Part shown: positions 1 through 6,634 of the stretch, piece after piece
How positions within the stretch are numbered: position 1 is the first letter of the stretch
Layout: each line of letters opens with the position of its first letter
From: Chloroflexota bacterium
GTDB lineage: Bacteria; Chloroflexota; Limnocylindria; Limnocylindrales; CSP1-4
Reading direction: 5' to 3'
DNA: 8,110 bases
Assembly (NCBI GenBank): GCA_021785115.1
Contig: JAJYGO010000115.1
Location: forward strand, 1 to 8,110
The notes under the pieces: model-generated
Seen by the model: only the letters and a program-made list of their open reading frames with translations
Told to the model about the DNA's origin: nothing
The model's database searches: none
Position numbers and translations under genes: made by a program

Positions 1-174
1 CGAACCCGGGTGGTTGTGGCGAGCGTGGCCCTTGCCCGGCTCGAGGATGACCACGCCCGAGGTGAACCGGTCACAGCCCGTGGTCCGGATCTCGCTCAGC
101 CACTTGATGGAGCCCCAGTCGAAGACCTGAGTCTCGACGTCGTCGGGGGTGATGAACCGAAGATCGCCAGCCAT
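1..174 (-). CDS. Cupin-domain protein, N-terminal 58 residues (gene runs off the left edge)
   Basis: On the minus strand an ATG at 174 opens a frame that stays open to the window edge, giving 58 residues that begin MAGDLRFITPDDVETQVFDW. A GAGGGA ribosome site (plus-strand 182-187) lies 7 nt upstream and supports this start. Residues 42-58 read VVILEPGKGHARHNHPG plus S, matching the first half of cupin motif 1, G(X)5HXH, with two histidines (H53, H55) positioned as metal ligands. The conserved Glu of the motif would lie just beyond the edge. Small cupins of this kind are metal-binding beta-barrels that act as isomerases, dioxygenases, decarboxylases or sensors, so no reaction can be assigned. 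The gene is divergent from the transporter operon and shares a regulatory region with it, which suggests a related role in the same pathway. The family call is fairly sure; function is unknown. Confidence 0.8.
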   Translation of the reverse strand, partial: MAGDLRFITPDDVETQVFDWGSIKWLSEIRTTGCDRFTSGVVILEPGKGHARHNHPGS

Positions 175-207
175 TGCCGCTTCCCTCGAACGTGACTGAA
201 TACAGCC

Positions 208-236
208 ATAATCGATCATCGATAGCGCCGTGGCAA
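208..236 (-). promoter_or_regulatory. Putative sigma70-like promoter for the divergent cupin gene
   Basis: Read on the minus strand, TTGCCA (plus-strand 231-236) and GATTAT (plus-strand 208-213) are separated by exactly 17 nt. They match the -35 and -10 consensus boxes at 5/6 and 4/6 positions. The start of transcription would fall near 200, about 25 nt ahead of the cupin ATG. Operator copy 1 lies in the spacer and touches the -10 box. This is a pattern match only, with no expression data. Confidence 0.45.
211..223. promoter_or_regulatory. Putative operator, copy 1 (perfect ATCGAT-C-ATCGAT palindrome)
   Basis: The 13 bases form two ATCGAT half-sites around one central base, a perfect odd-length palindrome. 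The wider stretch 209-225 matches copy 2 (299-315) in the same orientation at 14 of 17 positions. It sits between the -10 and -35 boxes of the inferred cupin promoter, where a bound protein would block RNA polymerase. The regulator is not in the window. A dimeric helix-turn-helix repressor is likely, but GntR, LacI, IclR or another family cannot be told apart from the site alone. Confidence 0.55.
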
Positions 237-266
237 GGCGAGCGCACTTGCGTTGCGGAATTGGGC

Positions 267-295
267 TTGACGGGCGGCGCCCAGGTTTCTACCAT
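267..295 (+). promoter_or_regulatory. Putative sigma70-like promoter for the transporter operon
   Basis: TTGACG (267-272, 5/6 to the -35 consensus) is followed after 17 nt by TACCAT (290-295, 4/6 to the -10 consensus). Transcription would start near 302, leaving a 5' untranslated region of about 105 nt before the livH TTG. Operator copy 2 overlaps the end of the -10 box and covers the expected start point, the usual arrangement for repression. The call rests on sequence pattern and placement. Confidence 0.5.
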
Positions 296-313
296 CGGTA
301 ATCGATTATCGAC
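294..313. promoter_or_regulatory. Putative operator, copy 2 (three ATCGRY units spaced 7 bp)
   Basis: ATCGGT (294-299), ATCGAT (301-306) and ATCGAC (308-313) repeat every 7 bp, and TAATCGATTA (299-308) is a perfect 10-bp palindrome. Positions 299-315 match copy 1 at 14 of 17 bases, 90 bp away and in direct orientation. The site overlaps the -10 box and predicted start of the operon promoter. One regulator binding both copies would coordinate the operon and the divergent cupin gene. Confidence 0.55.
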
Positions 314-396
314 CGTCACGGAGACGTCACCCTCCCGCCCGGAAACGCGATGTCCCCTCGCACCGGGTGCTCCGCCTAGAGCGCGATCCGCATCTT

Positions 397-400
397 GGAG
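397..400 (+). promoter_or_regulatory. Ribosome binding site that fixes the livH start
   Basis: GGAG at 397-400 stands 6 nt ahead of the TTG at 407. The longer frame starting at TTG 395 would place this GGAG inside the coding sequence and has no comparable site of its own, so the 407 start is preferred. Confidence 0.55.
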
Positions 401-406
401 TCACCC

Positions 407-1285
407 TTGCCGAAGGCGCTCGTCGATCTCCTCACCGTCGTGCTCAACGGCGTCACCCTCGCCGCGCTCTACTTCGTTGTGGCCAGCGGCTTCACGCTCA
501 TCTTCGGCCTCATGCGCACGACCAACATGGCGCACGGCTCGTTGTACATGCTGGGCGCCTACGTGGGGGTCAGCGCCTATGACGCGACAGGCAACTGGCT
601 GGCGGCGCTGGTGATCGGCTTCGCCGCCCTCGCGGTCGTGGGCGGGGCGATCCATGTCGGCCTGCTGTCGCGGATGGCGGGACAGGACCTCCGACAAGCC
701 CTGGTCACCATCGGCCTCTCGATCATCATCGGCGACCTGCTATTGGCCAAGTACGGCGGGCTGACGTACCAGATCGCACCCCCGGCCTTCGCGGCAGGGT
801 CGGTCGCCATCCCGTTCGTGGTGAACGGGACCTATTCGGCCTATCGGCTGTTCATGATCGGGGCCGCCGTGGCGGTCTATGGGTCGCTGTGGCTGGTCCT
901 CAACCGCACCAGGATCGGCTGGTACATCCGCGCCGGCATCGACGACCGGGACATGCTGTCCGCCCTCGGCGTGAACGTCTCGCGGGTGTTCCTGTTCGTG
1001 TTCGCCCTCGGTGCAGGTCTGGCCGGCCTGTCGGGCGTGATCGGAGCGACAGCCCTCTCGATCTCGCCGAGTGAGGACGGTCGCTACCTGCTGAGCTCGC
1101 TGGTGGTCGTCATCGTGGGCGGGATGGGCAGCCTGGAGGGCGCCGTGATCGGAGCGCTGATCATCGGCCTCTCGGAGCAGATCGGCCTGTTCTACGCGCC
1201 GACGTACTCGATCTTCATCACCTTCGTGATCATGGCCGCGGTGCTCGCGATCCGGCCGCAGGGACTGCTGGGACGCCCTGCATGA
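407..1285 (+). CDS. livH: Branched-chain amino acid-type ABC transporter permease, LivH family
   Basis: First of two membrane subunits of a HAAT-type importer, forming half of the channel in the cytoplasmic membrane. From the TTG at 407 the protein is 292 residues, the usual LivH length, and consists mostly of hydrophobic segments. Family landmarks are GLMRTTNMAHGS (about 34-45), the cytoplasmic coupling region RTRIGWYIRAGIDDRDMLSA (about 157-176) that would contact the ATPases, GGMGSLEGAVIGA (about 228-240) and the closing RPQGLLG. An upstream in-frame TTG at 395 is possible but less likely, because the only good ribosome site (397-400) fits 407. The stop overlaps the livM ATG by 4 nt (ATGA), so translation is probably coupled. 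The family is certain; the transported solute is not, since this family also moves urea, amides and aromatic acids. Confidence 0.93.
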   Translation: MPKALVDLLTVVLNGVTLAALYFVVASGFTLIFGLMRTTNMAHGSLYMLGAYVGVSAYDATGNWLAALVIGFAALAVVGGAIHVGLLSRMAGQDLRQALVTIGLSIIIGDLLLAKYGGLTYQIAPPAFAAGSVAIPFVVNGTYSAYRLFMIGAAVAVYGSLWLVLNRTRIGWYIRAGIDDRDMLSALGVNVSRVFLFVFALGAGLAGLSGVIGATALSISPSEDGRYLLSSLVVVIVGGMGSLEGAVIGALIIGLSEQIGLFYAPTYSIFITFVIMAAVLAIRPQGLLGRPA

Positions 1286-2400
1286 CCTGGGCCCGCAGCC
1301 AGCAGGGGATCACAACCCTGGCCATCGTCGCCCTGCTCCTGCTCTATCCGCAGGTCATGCCCAGGTTCTGGGTGCTCTCGATCGCGGCCAACTCGATGAT
1401 CCTCGGGATCGCCGCCCTCAGCCTCGTATTCATGGCCGGGTACGGAGGGATGACCTCCCTGGCGCAGGCCGCACTGGCCGGGTTCGCCGCCTACATGCTT
1501 GCTCTGCTGAGCCTTGTGCCGAGCACGAACGCGACTGGGTCCGCCCTGGGGGCCGGCCTGCCCTCCATACCGGGGGCGCTCATCGCGATCGCCCTGGCGA
1601 CGGCGCTTGGGGCCCTGTTCGGGGCCATCTCATCTCGCTCGTACGGCATCTACTTCCTGATGCTAACCCTGGCCTTGGCGGTCGGCTTCTACTACATCGT
1701 GCTGCAGAACTACGACGTGTTCGGTGGGCACATCGGCTTCGCCGGCATCGAGGGTCCCACCGGCCAGCCGCGCGAGGACCCGCCGACCTTTTACTACCTG
1801 TGCTTAGCAGTGTCCGCGGCGATCTATCTCGGCCTGCGCTACCTCGTGAGGTCGCAGCTGGGTCTGACGTTCCAGGGCATGCGGGACAACCCGCGGCGCA
1901 TGGCCGCGCTGGGTTACCGAGTGGGTGCCCACCGCGTGGCGCTGTTCGGCATCGGCGGCTTCGTCGCCGGCATCTCCGGCGTCCTGGGGGCCTGGTACCG
2001 CGGCAACATCTCGCCCGGCATCCTAGACCTCAACCGGACCATCGAGGTCCTGATCGTCGCGGTCATCGGGGGCCTCGGCTACCCGATCGGCGCCTTCGTC
2101 GGAGCAGTCCTTTACACGCTGATCAAGGTGTTCGCCAGCAGCGTGACGATCGCAGGCTTCTCGTTCGACGAGCGGTTCAACACGCTCGTCGGCCTCGGTT
2201 TCGTGGTCATCGTCCTCGTCGCACCCAACGGCATCGTCGGCCTCGCCGATCGTGCCTACCGGGCGGTCACCCACCGCTCCGGGGCTCGGCGGCGTGCCGT
2301 CGATCCCCTCGCGGTCGAAGCGGGCCTCGTGCCCGCCCCCGTGGCCCAGCCGCCCGACGCCCCCGTGATCGCGGGCGACGACGTCCCGACCGGCAGCTAG
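1282..2400 (+). CDS. livM: Branched-chain amino acid-type ABC transporter permease, LivM family
   Basis: Second membrane subunit, pairing with LivH. The 372-residue product is strongly hydrophobic, with the family motifs GYGGMTSLAQAALAGFAAY (53-71), the cytoplasmic coupling stretch RSQLGLTFQGMRDNPRRMAA (190-209) and VIGGLGYPIGAFVGA (261-275), then APNGIVGL (about 314-321). The ATG overlaps the livH stop and has only a weak ribosome site, consistent with translational coupling. After the last membrane segment there is a tail of about 45 residues (from about 327), first arginine-rich (HRSGARRRA) and then rich in Ala and Pro. It is probably disordered and cytoplasmic, and it makes the protein somewhat longer than many LivM proteins. 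A 93-nt gap follows before livK, the largest gap within the transporter genes. Confidence 0.93.
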   Translation: MTWARSQQGITTLAIVALLLLYPQVMPRFWVLSIAANSMILGIAALSLVFMAGYGGMTSLAQAALAGFAAYMLALLSLVPSTNATGSALGAGLPSIPGALIAIALATALGALFGAISSRSYGIYFLMLTLALAVGFYYIVLQNYDVFGGHIGFAGIEGPTGQPREDPPTFYYLCLAVSAAIYLGLRYLVRSQLGLTFQGMRDNPRRMAALGYRVGAHRVALFGIGGFVAGISGVLGAWYRGNISPGILDLNRTIEVLIVAVIGGLGYPIGAFVGAVLYTLIKVFASSVTIAGFSFDERFNTLVGLGFVVIVLVAPNGIVGLADRAYRAVTHRSGARRRAVDPLAVEAGLVPAPVAQPPDAPVIAGDDVPTGS

Positions 2401-2441
2401 AGCGCAGGAGGAGGAACCCGAACAGAGGCGAAGGAGGTCGC

Positions 2442-2507
2442 GTGGAGCCGCACCCGCTCTGCTTGGGTGCAGCCATCGCAGCGAGGAGGACTGATGTTCG
2501 GAGCTAG
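2442..2507 (+). CDS. Possible 21-residue leader peptide overlapping the start of livK
   Basis: A GTG at 2442 follows a strong AAGGAGGT (2431-2438) with 4 nt between AGGAGG and the start, the same spacing seen at livK. The frame encodes 21 residues (MEPHPLCLGAAIAARRTDVR plus S) and stops with TAG at 2505-2507, 14 nt inside livK in another frame. Its translation would cross the hairpin at 2450-2470 and deliver ribosomes to the livK start. No run of regulatory codons is present, so attenuation is not indicated. It may equally be a chance frame behind a ribosome-site-like run. Confidence 0.25.
   Translation: MEPHPLCLGAAIAARRTDVRS
2450..2470 (+). other. Intercistronic RNA hairpin ahead of livK
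   Basis: GCACCC (2450-2455) pairs perfectly with GGGTGC (2465-2470) around a 9-nt loop. Two further G-C pairs (2447-2448 with 2472-2473) are possible after one mismatch. No U-run follows, so this is not an intrinsic terminator. The hairpin lies 13 nt before the livK AGGAGG. Hairpins at such places can protect a downstream mRNA, which would suit the greater need for binding protein than for permease; that role is inferred. Confidence 0.4.
2484..2489 (+). promoter_or_regulatory. Ribosome binding site that fixes the livK start
   Basis: A consensus AGGAGG, flanked by further purines, ends 4 nt before the ATG at 2494. The in-frame GTG at 2467 upstream would add nine residues (MQPSQRGGL) ahead of an otherwise normal lipoprotein signal and would lie within the hairpin stem, so ATG 2494 is the better start. 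Confidence 0.7.
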
Positions 2508-3780
2508 GACGGGCCGTGGGCTCGTTGGGCTGATGTTCGTAGCGTCGATCGCCGCCGCGGCATGCGGCGGGTCGGCTGCAGGCGACAAGATCATCAAGAT
2601 AGGTGGACTCGCCACGCTCGAGGGCCCGTTCGCGGTGCCCGGCCAGGACGGGTTCCGCGGAATCGAGCAGGCCCTGTCCACGATGGGCAAGAAGCTCGAC
2701 AACGGCAACTGGCAGTTCGACGGCTTCCAGGTTCAACTGCTGAAGGAGGGCTCCGACGCCACTCCGGCCGTTGCACTGGAGAAGGCCAAGAAGCTCATCG
2801 AGCAGAACAATGTAGACATCCTGATCGGCCCCCTCTCCGGTGACGAGGGCCTCGCGATCAAGGACTACGCCAAGACCGTCCCGGACAAGACGTTCGTGAA
2901 CGGATCCTCCGCGGCCCAGGACACCACGTTCCGCGCGCCGGCCCCCAACTTCTTCCGCTTCTCCACCGACGGGGCGCAGTGGATGGCCGGCCTGGGCAAA
3001 TACGCCTTCGACAAGAAGGGCTACAAGAACGTCGCCCTGGTGGCGGAGGACTACTCGTTCCCGTACACCCAGGTCGGCGGCTTCATGTACGAGTTCTGCG
3101 CGGCGGGCGGCCACGTCGTCCAGAAGAACTGGGTCCCGCTCGGCACCAAGGACTACTCGTCGGTCGTGTCCAACCTGCCGACCTCCGGCATCGACGCGAT
3201 CTACGTGGCCCTCGGCGGCTCGGACGCGGTGAACTTCTTCACCCAGTACAACCAGGCCGGCGGCAAGGCCAAGTTCATCGGCGGCTCGATTACCGTGGAC
3301 CAGAGCGTTCTCGCAACCAAGGGCGCCTTCCAGGACATCCTGGCCGGCACGATTGCCGCCGGTCCCACGGCCGACACCGCGACCGACAAGGCATGGCTCG
3401 ACTACGTGGCCGAGTACCACAAGGAGTTCAAGGACGGCCTGCCCTTCCCGGGTCTGTTCGCCCTCAGCTACTACAACGAGACCGTCGGCGTGATCAAAGG
3501 CCTCCAGGCGGTCAAGGGTGACCTTAGCGGCAAGCAGGCCTCGTTCATGGCCGCCCTGGCGAAGGTCGAGTTCGACGGTCCGACAGGCCACGTCAAGCTC
3601 GATGCCAATCGCCAGGCAATCAGCTCCAACTATGTGACCGAAGTGCAGAAGGCCGCCGACGGCAGCCTCCAGAACAACGTCATCACCAAGGCTGACAACG
3701 TCGACCAGACCCTCGGTCTCGGCGCCAGCAGCCCCTACCTCGCCCAGCCCGTCAGCCGGGACTTCCCCGCCTGCCCGTGA
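2494..3780 (+). CDS. livK: ABC transporter substrate-binding lipoprotein, LivK/HAAT family
   Basis: Extracellular receptor that captures the solute and delivers it to LivHM. From ATG 2494 the product has 428 residues. The first 24 form a lipoprotein signal: positive residues R5 and R8, a hydrophobic core LVGLMFVASIAAAA, then Cys24 in AAAC-GG as the lipid-modified residue. The lipobox is acceptable though it lacks the usual Leu at -3. The mature part opens with IIKIGGLATLEGPFAVPGQD, typical of type I periplasmic-binding folds of the LivK/receptor ligand-binding family, where the substrate is presented as ATLxGP. IGPLSGDEG and the later GLFALSYYNETVGVIKGLQA also fit the family. The stop overlaps the livG GTG. 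Ligand cannot be predicted by eye; the enzyme genes downstream suggest it need not be a branched-chain amino acid. Confidence 0.92.
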   Translation: MFGARTGRGLVGLMFVASIAAAACGGSAAGDKIIKIGGLATLEGPFAVPGQDGFRGIEQALSTMGKKLDNGNWQFDGFQVQLLKEGSDATPAVALEKAKKLIEQNNVDILIGPLSGDEGLAIKDYAKTVPDKTFVNGSSAAQDTTFRAPAPNFFRFSTDGAQWMAGLGKYAFDKKGYKNVALVAEDYSFPYTQVGGFMYEFCAAGGHVVQKNWVPLGTKDYSSVVSNLPTSGIDAIYVALGGSDAVNFFTQYNQAGGKAKFIGGSITVDQSVLATKGAFQDILAGTIAAGPTADTATDKAWLDYVAEYHKEFKDGLPFPGLFALSYYNETVGVIKGLQAVKGDLSGKQASFMAALAKVEFDGPTGHVKLDANRQAISSNYVTEVQKAADGSLQNNVITKADNVDQTLGLGASSPYLAQPVSRDFPACP

Positions 3781-4562
3781 CCGATCGGATGGCAGCCGGA
3801 GCGCCCGTCCCCGCACTGCGCCTGCAGGGTGTGGGACGGCGCTTCGGCGCCCTCCAGGCGCTGCACGACGTCAGCATGGAGGTGGCCGCGGGCGAGCGTC
3901 GAGCGATCCTCGGTCCAAACGGGGCTGGCAAGACCACCCTGTTCAACGTGGTCGCAGGCGACTTCCCGCCCACCTCTGGCAGCGTCGAGCTGTTCGGGAC
4001 GGACGTCACCCGCCTTGCCCCGTACGCACGCACGCGGCTCGGCGTCTGCCGCACGTACCAGACCTCACAGCTGTTCATGGGTCTGACCGTGGCCCAGAGC
4101 CTGTTCCTTGCCATCCGCGGTGCGAGCGGGGGAAGGTTCTCTCCGCTCCGCCCCAAGCCAGACGATCGCTCGCGGGTCCGCGCCGCCGAGATCGCCGAGG
4201 CGGTGGGCCTCGCGGCCGACCTCCAGACCGCCGTGGGCTCCCTGTCGCACGGCCAGCAGCGCCAGCTCGAGGTGGGCATGGCGCTCGCCGGGAGCCCGCG
4301 GCTGCTGATGCTCGACGAGCCGGCCGCCGGACTCTCGCGGGCCGAGCGCATCACCCTCACCGACCTGATCAAGCGCCTGCCGCGGGACATCACCGTCGTC
4401 ATCGTCGAGCACGACATGGACGTCGCGCTCGCGGTGGCCGACCGCGTCACGGTGATGGCCGAGGGAACGCCACTCGTCGAAGGCGATCCCGAAGAGATCC
4501 AGAGCAACCGGACCGTCCAGGACATCTACCTGGGACACGCTGTGGGAGGGCGCCATGGCTGA
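3777..4562 (+). CDS. livG: Branched-chain amino acid-type ABC transporter ATPase, LivG family
   Basis: One of two cytoplasmic ATPases that power the importer. The 261-residue protein carries Walker A GPNGAGKTT (46-54), a Q-loop in TYQTSQLF (Q95), the signature LSHGQQRQLE (156-165; SHGQQ variants are normal in LivG), Walker B LLMLDEP (176-182), the D-loop AAGLS and the switch histidine in EHDM (H212). All catalytic elements are intact. The start is taken as GTG 3777, which overlaps the livK TGA by 4 nt. An in-frame ATG at 3789 would remove only four residues; neither has a clear ribosome site, so coupled translation from livK is likely. The end overlaps livF by 8 nt. Confidence 0.93.
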   Translation: MTDRMAAGAPVPALRLQGVGRRFGALQALHDVSMEVAAGERRAILGPNGAGKTTLFNVVAGDFPPTSGSVELFGTDVTRLAPYARTRLGVCRTYQTSQLFMGLTVAQSLFLAIRGASGGRFSPLRPKPDDRSRVRAAEIAEAVGLAADLQTAVGSLSHGQQRQLEVGMALAGSPRLLMLDEPAAGLSRAERITLTDLIKRLPRDITVVIVEHDMDVALAVADRVTVMAEGTPLVEGDPEEIQSNRTVQDIYLGHAVGGRHG

Positions 4563-5373
4563 GCCGCTGATCCCGCGGCCCGACGGTCCCGCCGAGTCCG
4601 CAGACCACCCCGAGCCGGCGGCGACCGCGCCCGTCCTGGAAATCTCGGGGCTTGACGTCCGCTACGGCCAGAGCCACGTCCTCCAGGGCGTGGACCTAAT
4701 CGTCAATCGGCGTCCGCTCTCGCTCATCGGCCGCAACGGCATGGGCAAGTCCACGCTGTGCAACGCGATCACCGGCCTGGTGCCGGCGTTCGGCGGGTCG
4801 GTCAAGCTGCACGGCCACGAGTTGGTGGGGCTGAAGCCGCACGAGATCGCTCGGTCCGGCATCGGCTACGTGCCGCAGGGCCGCCGCGTGTTCGCCTCCC
4901 TGTCCGTGGAGGAGCACCTGCGCATGGTGGCGCGCCGCGGTGGCGGAGGCTGGACGATCAAGAAGATCTACGAGCTTTTCCCGTCGCTCCAGGCGCGCCG
5001 CCGCAATGGCGGCACCCAGCTGTCCGGCGGGGAGCAGCAGATGCTGGCCATAGCCCGCGCCCTGTTGCTCAATCCCCGGCTCCTGATCATGGACGAGCCG
5101 TCCGAGGGCCTGGCGCCGATCGTCGTCGAGCACATGATCGGGACGCTCCACAACCTGGCCCGCGAGGGCGTCGCGCTGCTCCTCGTCGAGCAGAACCTGG
5201 GCGTCGCGACCTCCGTGTCGGAGCGCATCGCGATCATGGTCACGGGCACGATCGCCCTCGAGACGACGTCGGCCGAGCTGGCCAGCGACGAGGCCACCCA
5301 GCGCCGGTACCTCGGGGTCAGCACGCACATCGAGCGCATCGACACTCCAGCCGCACCGGCCCCGAGCACCTAG
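4555..5373 (+). CDS. livF: Branched-chain amino acid-type ABC transporter ATPase, LivF family
   Basis: Second ATPase of the importer, expected to form a heterodimer with LivG. The 272 residues contain Walker A GRNGMGKST (59-67), the Q-loop YVPQGRRVF (Q108), signature LSGGEQQML (146-154), Walker B LLIMDEP (166-172) and VEQN (221-224), where Gln replaces the switch His as is normal in LivF. The ATG at 4555 has GGAGGG 4 nt upstream inside livG. The first 27 or so residues, rich in Pro, Ala and Glu, precede the usual family start (VLEISGLDVRYG) and are an extra N-terminal stretch. A short Pro/Ala tail also extends beyond the usual YLGV ending, so the protein is longer than the roughly 235-240 residues typical of LivF. 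The core is complete and should be active. Confidence 0.93.
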   Translation: MAEPLIPRPDGPAESADHPEPAATAPVLEISGLDVRYGQSHVLQGVDLIVNRRPLSLIGRNGMGKSTLCNAITGLVPAFGGSVKLHGHELVGLKPHEIARSGIGYVPQGRRVFASLSVEEHLRMVARRGGGGWTIKKIYELFPSLQARRRNGGTQLSGGEQQMLAIARALLLNPRLLIMDEPSEGLAPIVVEHMIGTLHNLAREGVALLLVEQNLGVATSVSERIAIMVTGTIALETTSAELASDEATQRRYLGVSTHIERIDTPAAPAPST

Positions 5374-5385
5374 GAGGCATCCCTC

Positions 5386-6615
5386 ATGGCGAGCGTCGTC
5401 CTCCTCGGCACCCTGGACACGAAGGGTCCCGAGTACGAGTTCCTGCGCGACCGCGTCCGCGAAAGTGGCTGCGACGTCCTCGTGGTCGATGCCGGCGTGA
5501 TGAGCGACTCGAGCAGTGCGGACATCACGGCGGACCAGGTTGCCGCCGCCGCCGGCGAGGACCGCGCGGCGCTTGCCGCTGCCCACGACCGGGGCCCCGC
5601 CGTAGCCGCCATGACGCGGGGCGCGACCGAGGTCGTCAAGCGCCTCCACGCCGAGGGAAGGCTGCACGGCATCCTGAGCATCGGCGGCTCGGGGGGATCG
5701 TCGATCGCAGCGGCGGCTATGCAGGCGCTGCCCGTGGGCGTGCCCAAGCTGATCGTGTCCACCATGGCCTCGGGCGACACCAGGCCGTACGTCGGCACTT
5801 CGGACATCGCGATGCTGTATTCCGTGGTTGACATCGCCGGCATCAACGGCGTGTCGGAGAAGATCCTGACCAACGCCGCCGCCGCCATCGCCGGCATGGC
5901 CCGCGTCACCGACGGCTTCGTCTCCCGAATCCCCAAGAAGCCCCTGATCGGCGCCACGATGTTCGGCGTGACCACCCCCTGCGTGACGACCGCCCGCGAG
6001 CGGCTCGAGGCGCTGGGCTACGAGGTCCTGGTTTTCCACGCCACGGGTTCTGGCGGCCGATCCATGGAAGCCCTCATGCAGGCGGGCTTCATCACCGGCG
6101 TGCTCGACGCCACCACCACCGAGCTCGTAGACGAACTGGTGGGCGGCGTCCTGTCCGCGGGTCCGGACCGGCTCGAGATGGCGGGCGCCCTCGGTATCCC
6201 GCAAGTCGTGTCGCTCGGTGCCCTCGACATGTGCAACTTCGGCCCCCGCGACACCGTGCCTGCGCAGTTCAGCGAGCGCAACCTGTACGTCCACAACGCC
6301 ACGGTGACGCTGATGCGGACCACTGAGGAGGAGTGCGCCGAGCTCGGGCGGACGATCGCCCGCAAGCTCAACGCGGCCCGCGGACCCCTGACCGTCTTCA
6401 TTCCGCTTGGTGGCGTCTCGATGATTGCGACCCCGGGCGGGCCGTTCTACGACCCTGCCGCGGACGTCGCGCTGGTGCGCGAGCTGAAGGGGGGCCTGCG
6501 CCCCGACATCGAACTGGTCGAGATGGCGACTGACATCAACGATCCCGCCTTCGCGACGGCCATGGCCGACAAGCTCGACGCGCACTACCGCGCCTGGGCG
6601 GCGAAGCAAGCATAG
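5386..6615 (+). CDS. Tm-1-like ATP-binding domain protein (UPF0261 family)
   Basis: The 409-residue product has the normal length of bacterial UPF0261 proteins, which match the N-terminal half of the tomato virus-resistance protein Tm-1. Visible landmarks are GTLDTKG (8-14), the glycine-rich SIGGSGGSS (98-106), [17 protein letters not shown] (125-141), then in the second lobe [12 protein letters not shown] (189-200), [11 protein letters not shown] (228-238), [10 protein letters not shown] (248-257), [16 protein letters not shown] (298-313) and [19 protein letters not shown] (about 339-357). The two glycine-rich segments fall in two lobes and are the likely nucleotide or ligand sites. The enzymatic reaction of bacterial members is not established as far as I know. 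The ATG at 5386 has AGGAGG (5372-5377) 8 nt upstream, overlapping the livF stop. It lies 12 nt after livF and 19 nt before the TIM-barrel gene, so it is clearly part of the operon. Confidence 0.9.
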   Translation: MASVVLLGTLDTKGPEYEFLRDRVRESGCDVLVVDAGVMSDSSSADITADQVAAAAGEDRAALAAAHDRGPAVAAMTRGATEVVKRLHAEGRLHGILSIGGSGGSSIAAAAMQALPVGVPKLIVSTMASGDTRPYVGTSDIAMLYSVVDIAGINGVSEKILTNAAAAIAGMARVTDGFVSRIPKKPLIGATMFGVTTPCVTTARERLEALGYEVLVFHATGSGGRSMEALMQAGFITGVLDATTTELVDELVGGVLSAGPDRLEMAGALGIPQVVSLGALDMCNFGPRDTVPAQFSERNLYVHNATVTLMRTTEEECAELGRTIARKLNAARGPLTVFIPLGGVSMIATPGGPFYDPAADVALVRELKGGLRPDIELVEMATDINDPAFATAMADKLDAHYRAWAAKQA

Positions 6616-6634
6616 GGACAAGGAGGTCCTAAAC

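Noticed and set aside
314..330. CGTCAC direct repeat (314-319 and 325-330), one helical turn apart, downstream of operator copy 2
   Set aside because: Six-base repeats of this kind are common by chance, and no matching pair is found by the cupin promoter.
360..370. GCACC-G-GGTGC palindrome in the livH leader
   Set aside because: The loop would be one base for a full stem, so it cannot fold well as RNA. There is no second copy, and short GC palindromes are expected in such DNA.
174..614. A + strand open frame of 146 residues crossing the divergent regulatory region
   Set aside because: It covers both promoters and operators, then overlaps livH out of frame. Its tail is Ser/Arg/Pro-rich noise and no ribosome site precedes it.
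2450..2470. Intrinsic terminator between livM and livK
   Set aside because: There is a hairpin but no U-run after it, and the downstream genes complete the same transporter.
2023..3816. A 597-residue open frame on the minus strand across livM and livK
   Set aside because: It is a shadow of GC-rich codon structure. It lies opposite two clear coding regions, has no family motifs and no ribosome site of its own.
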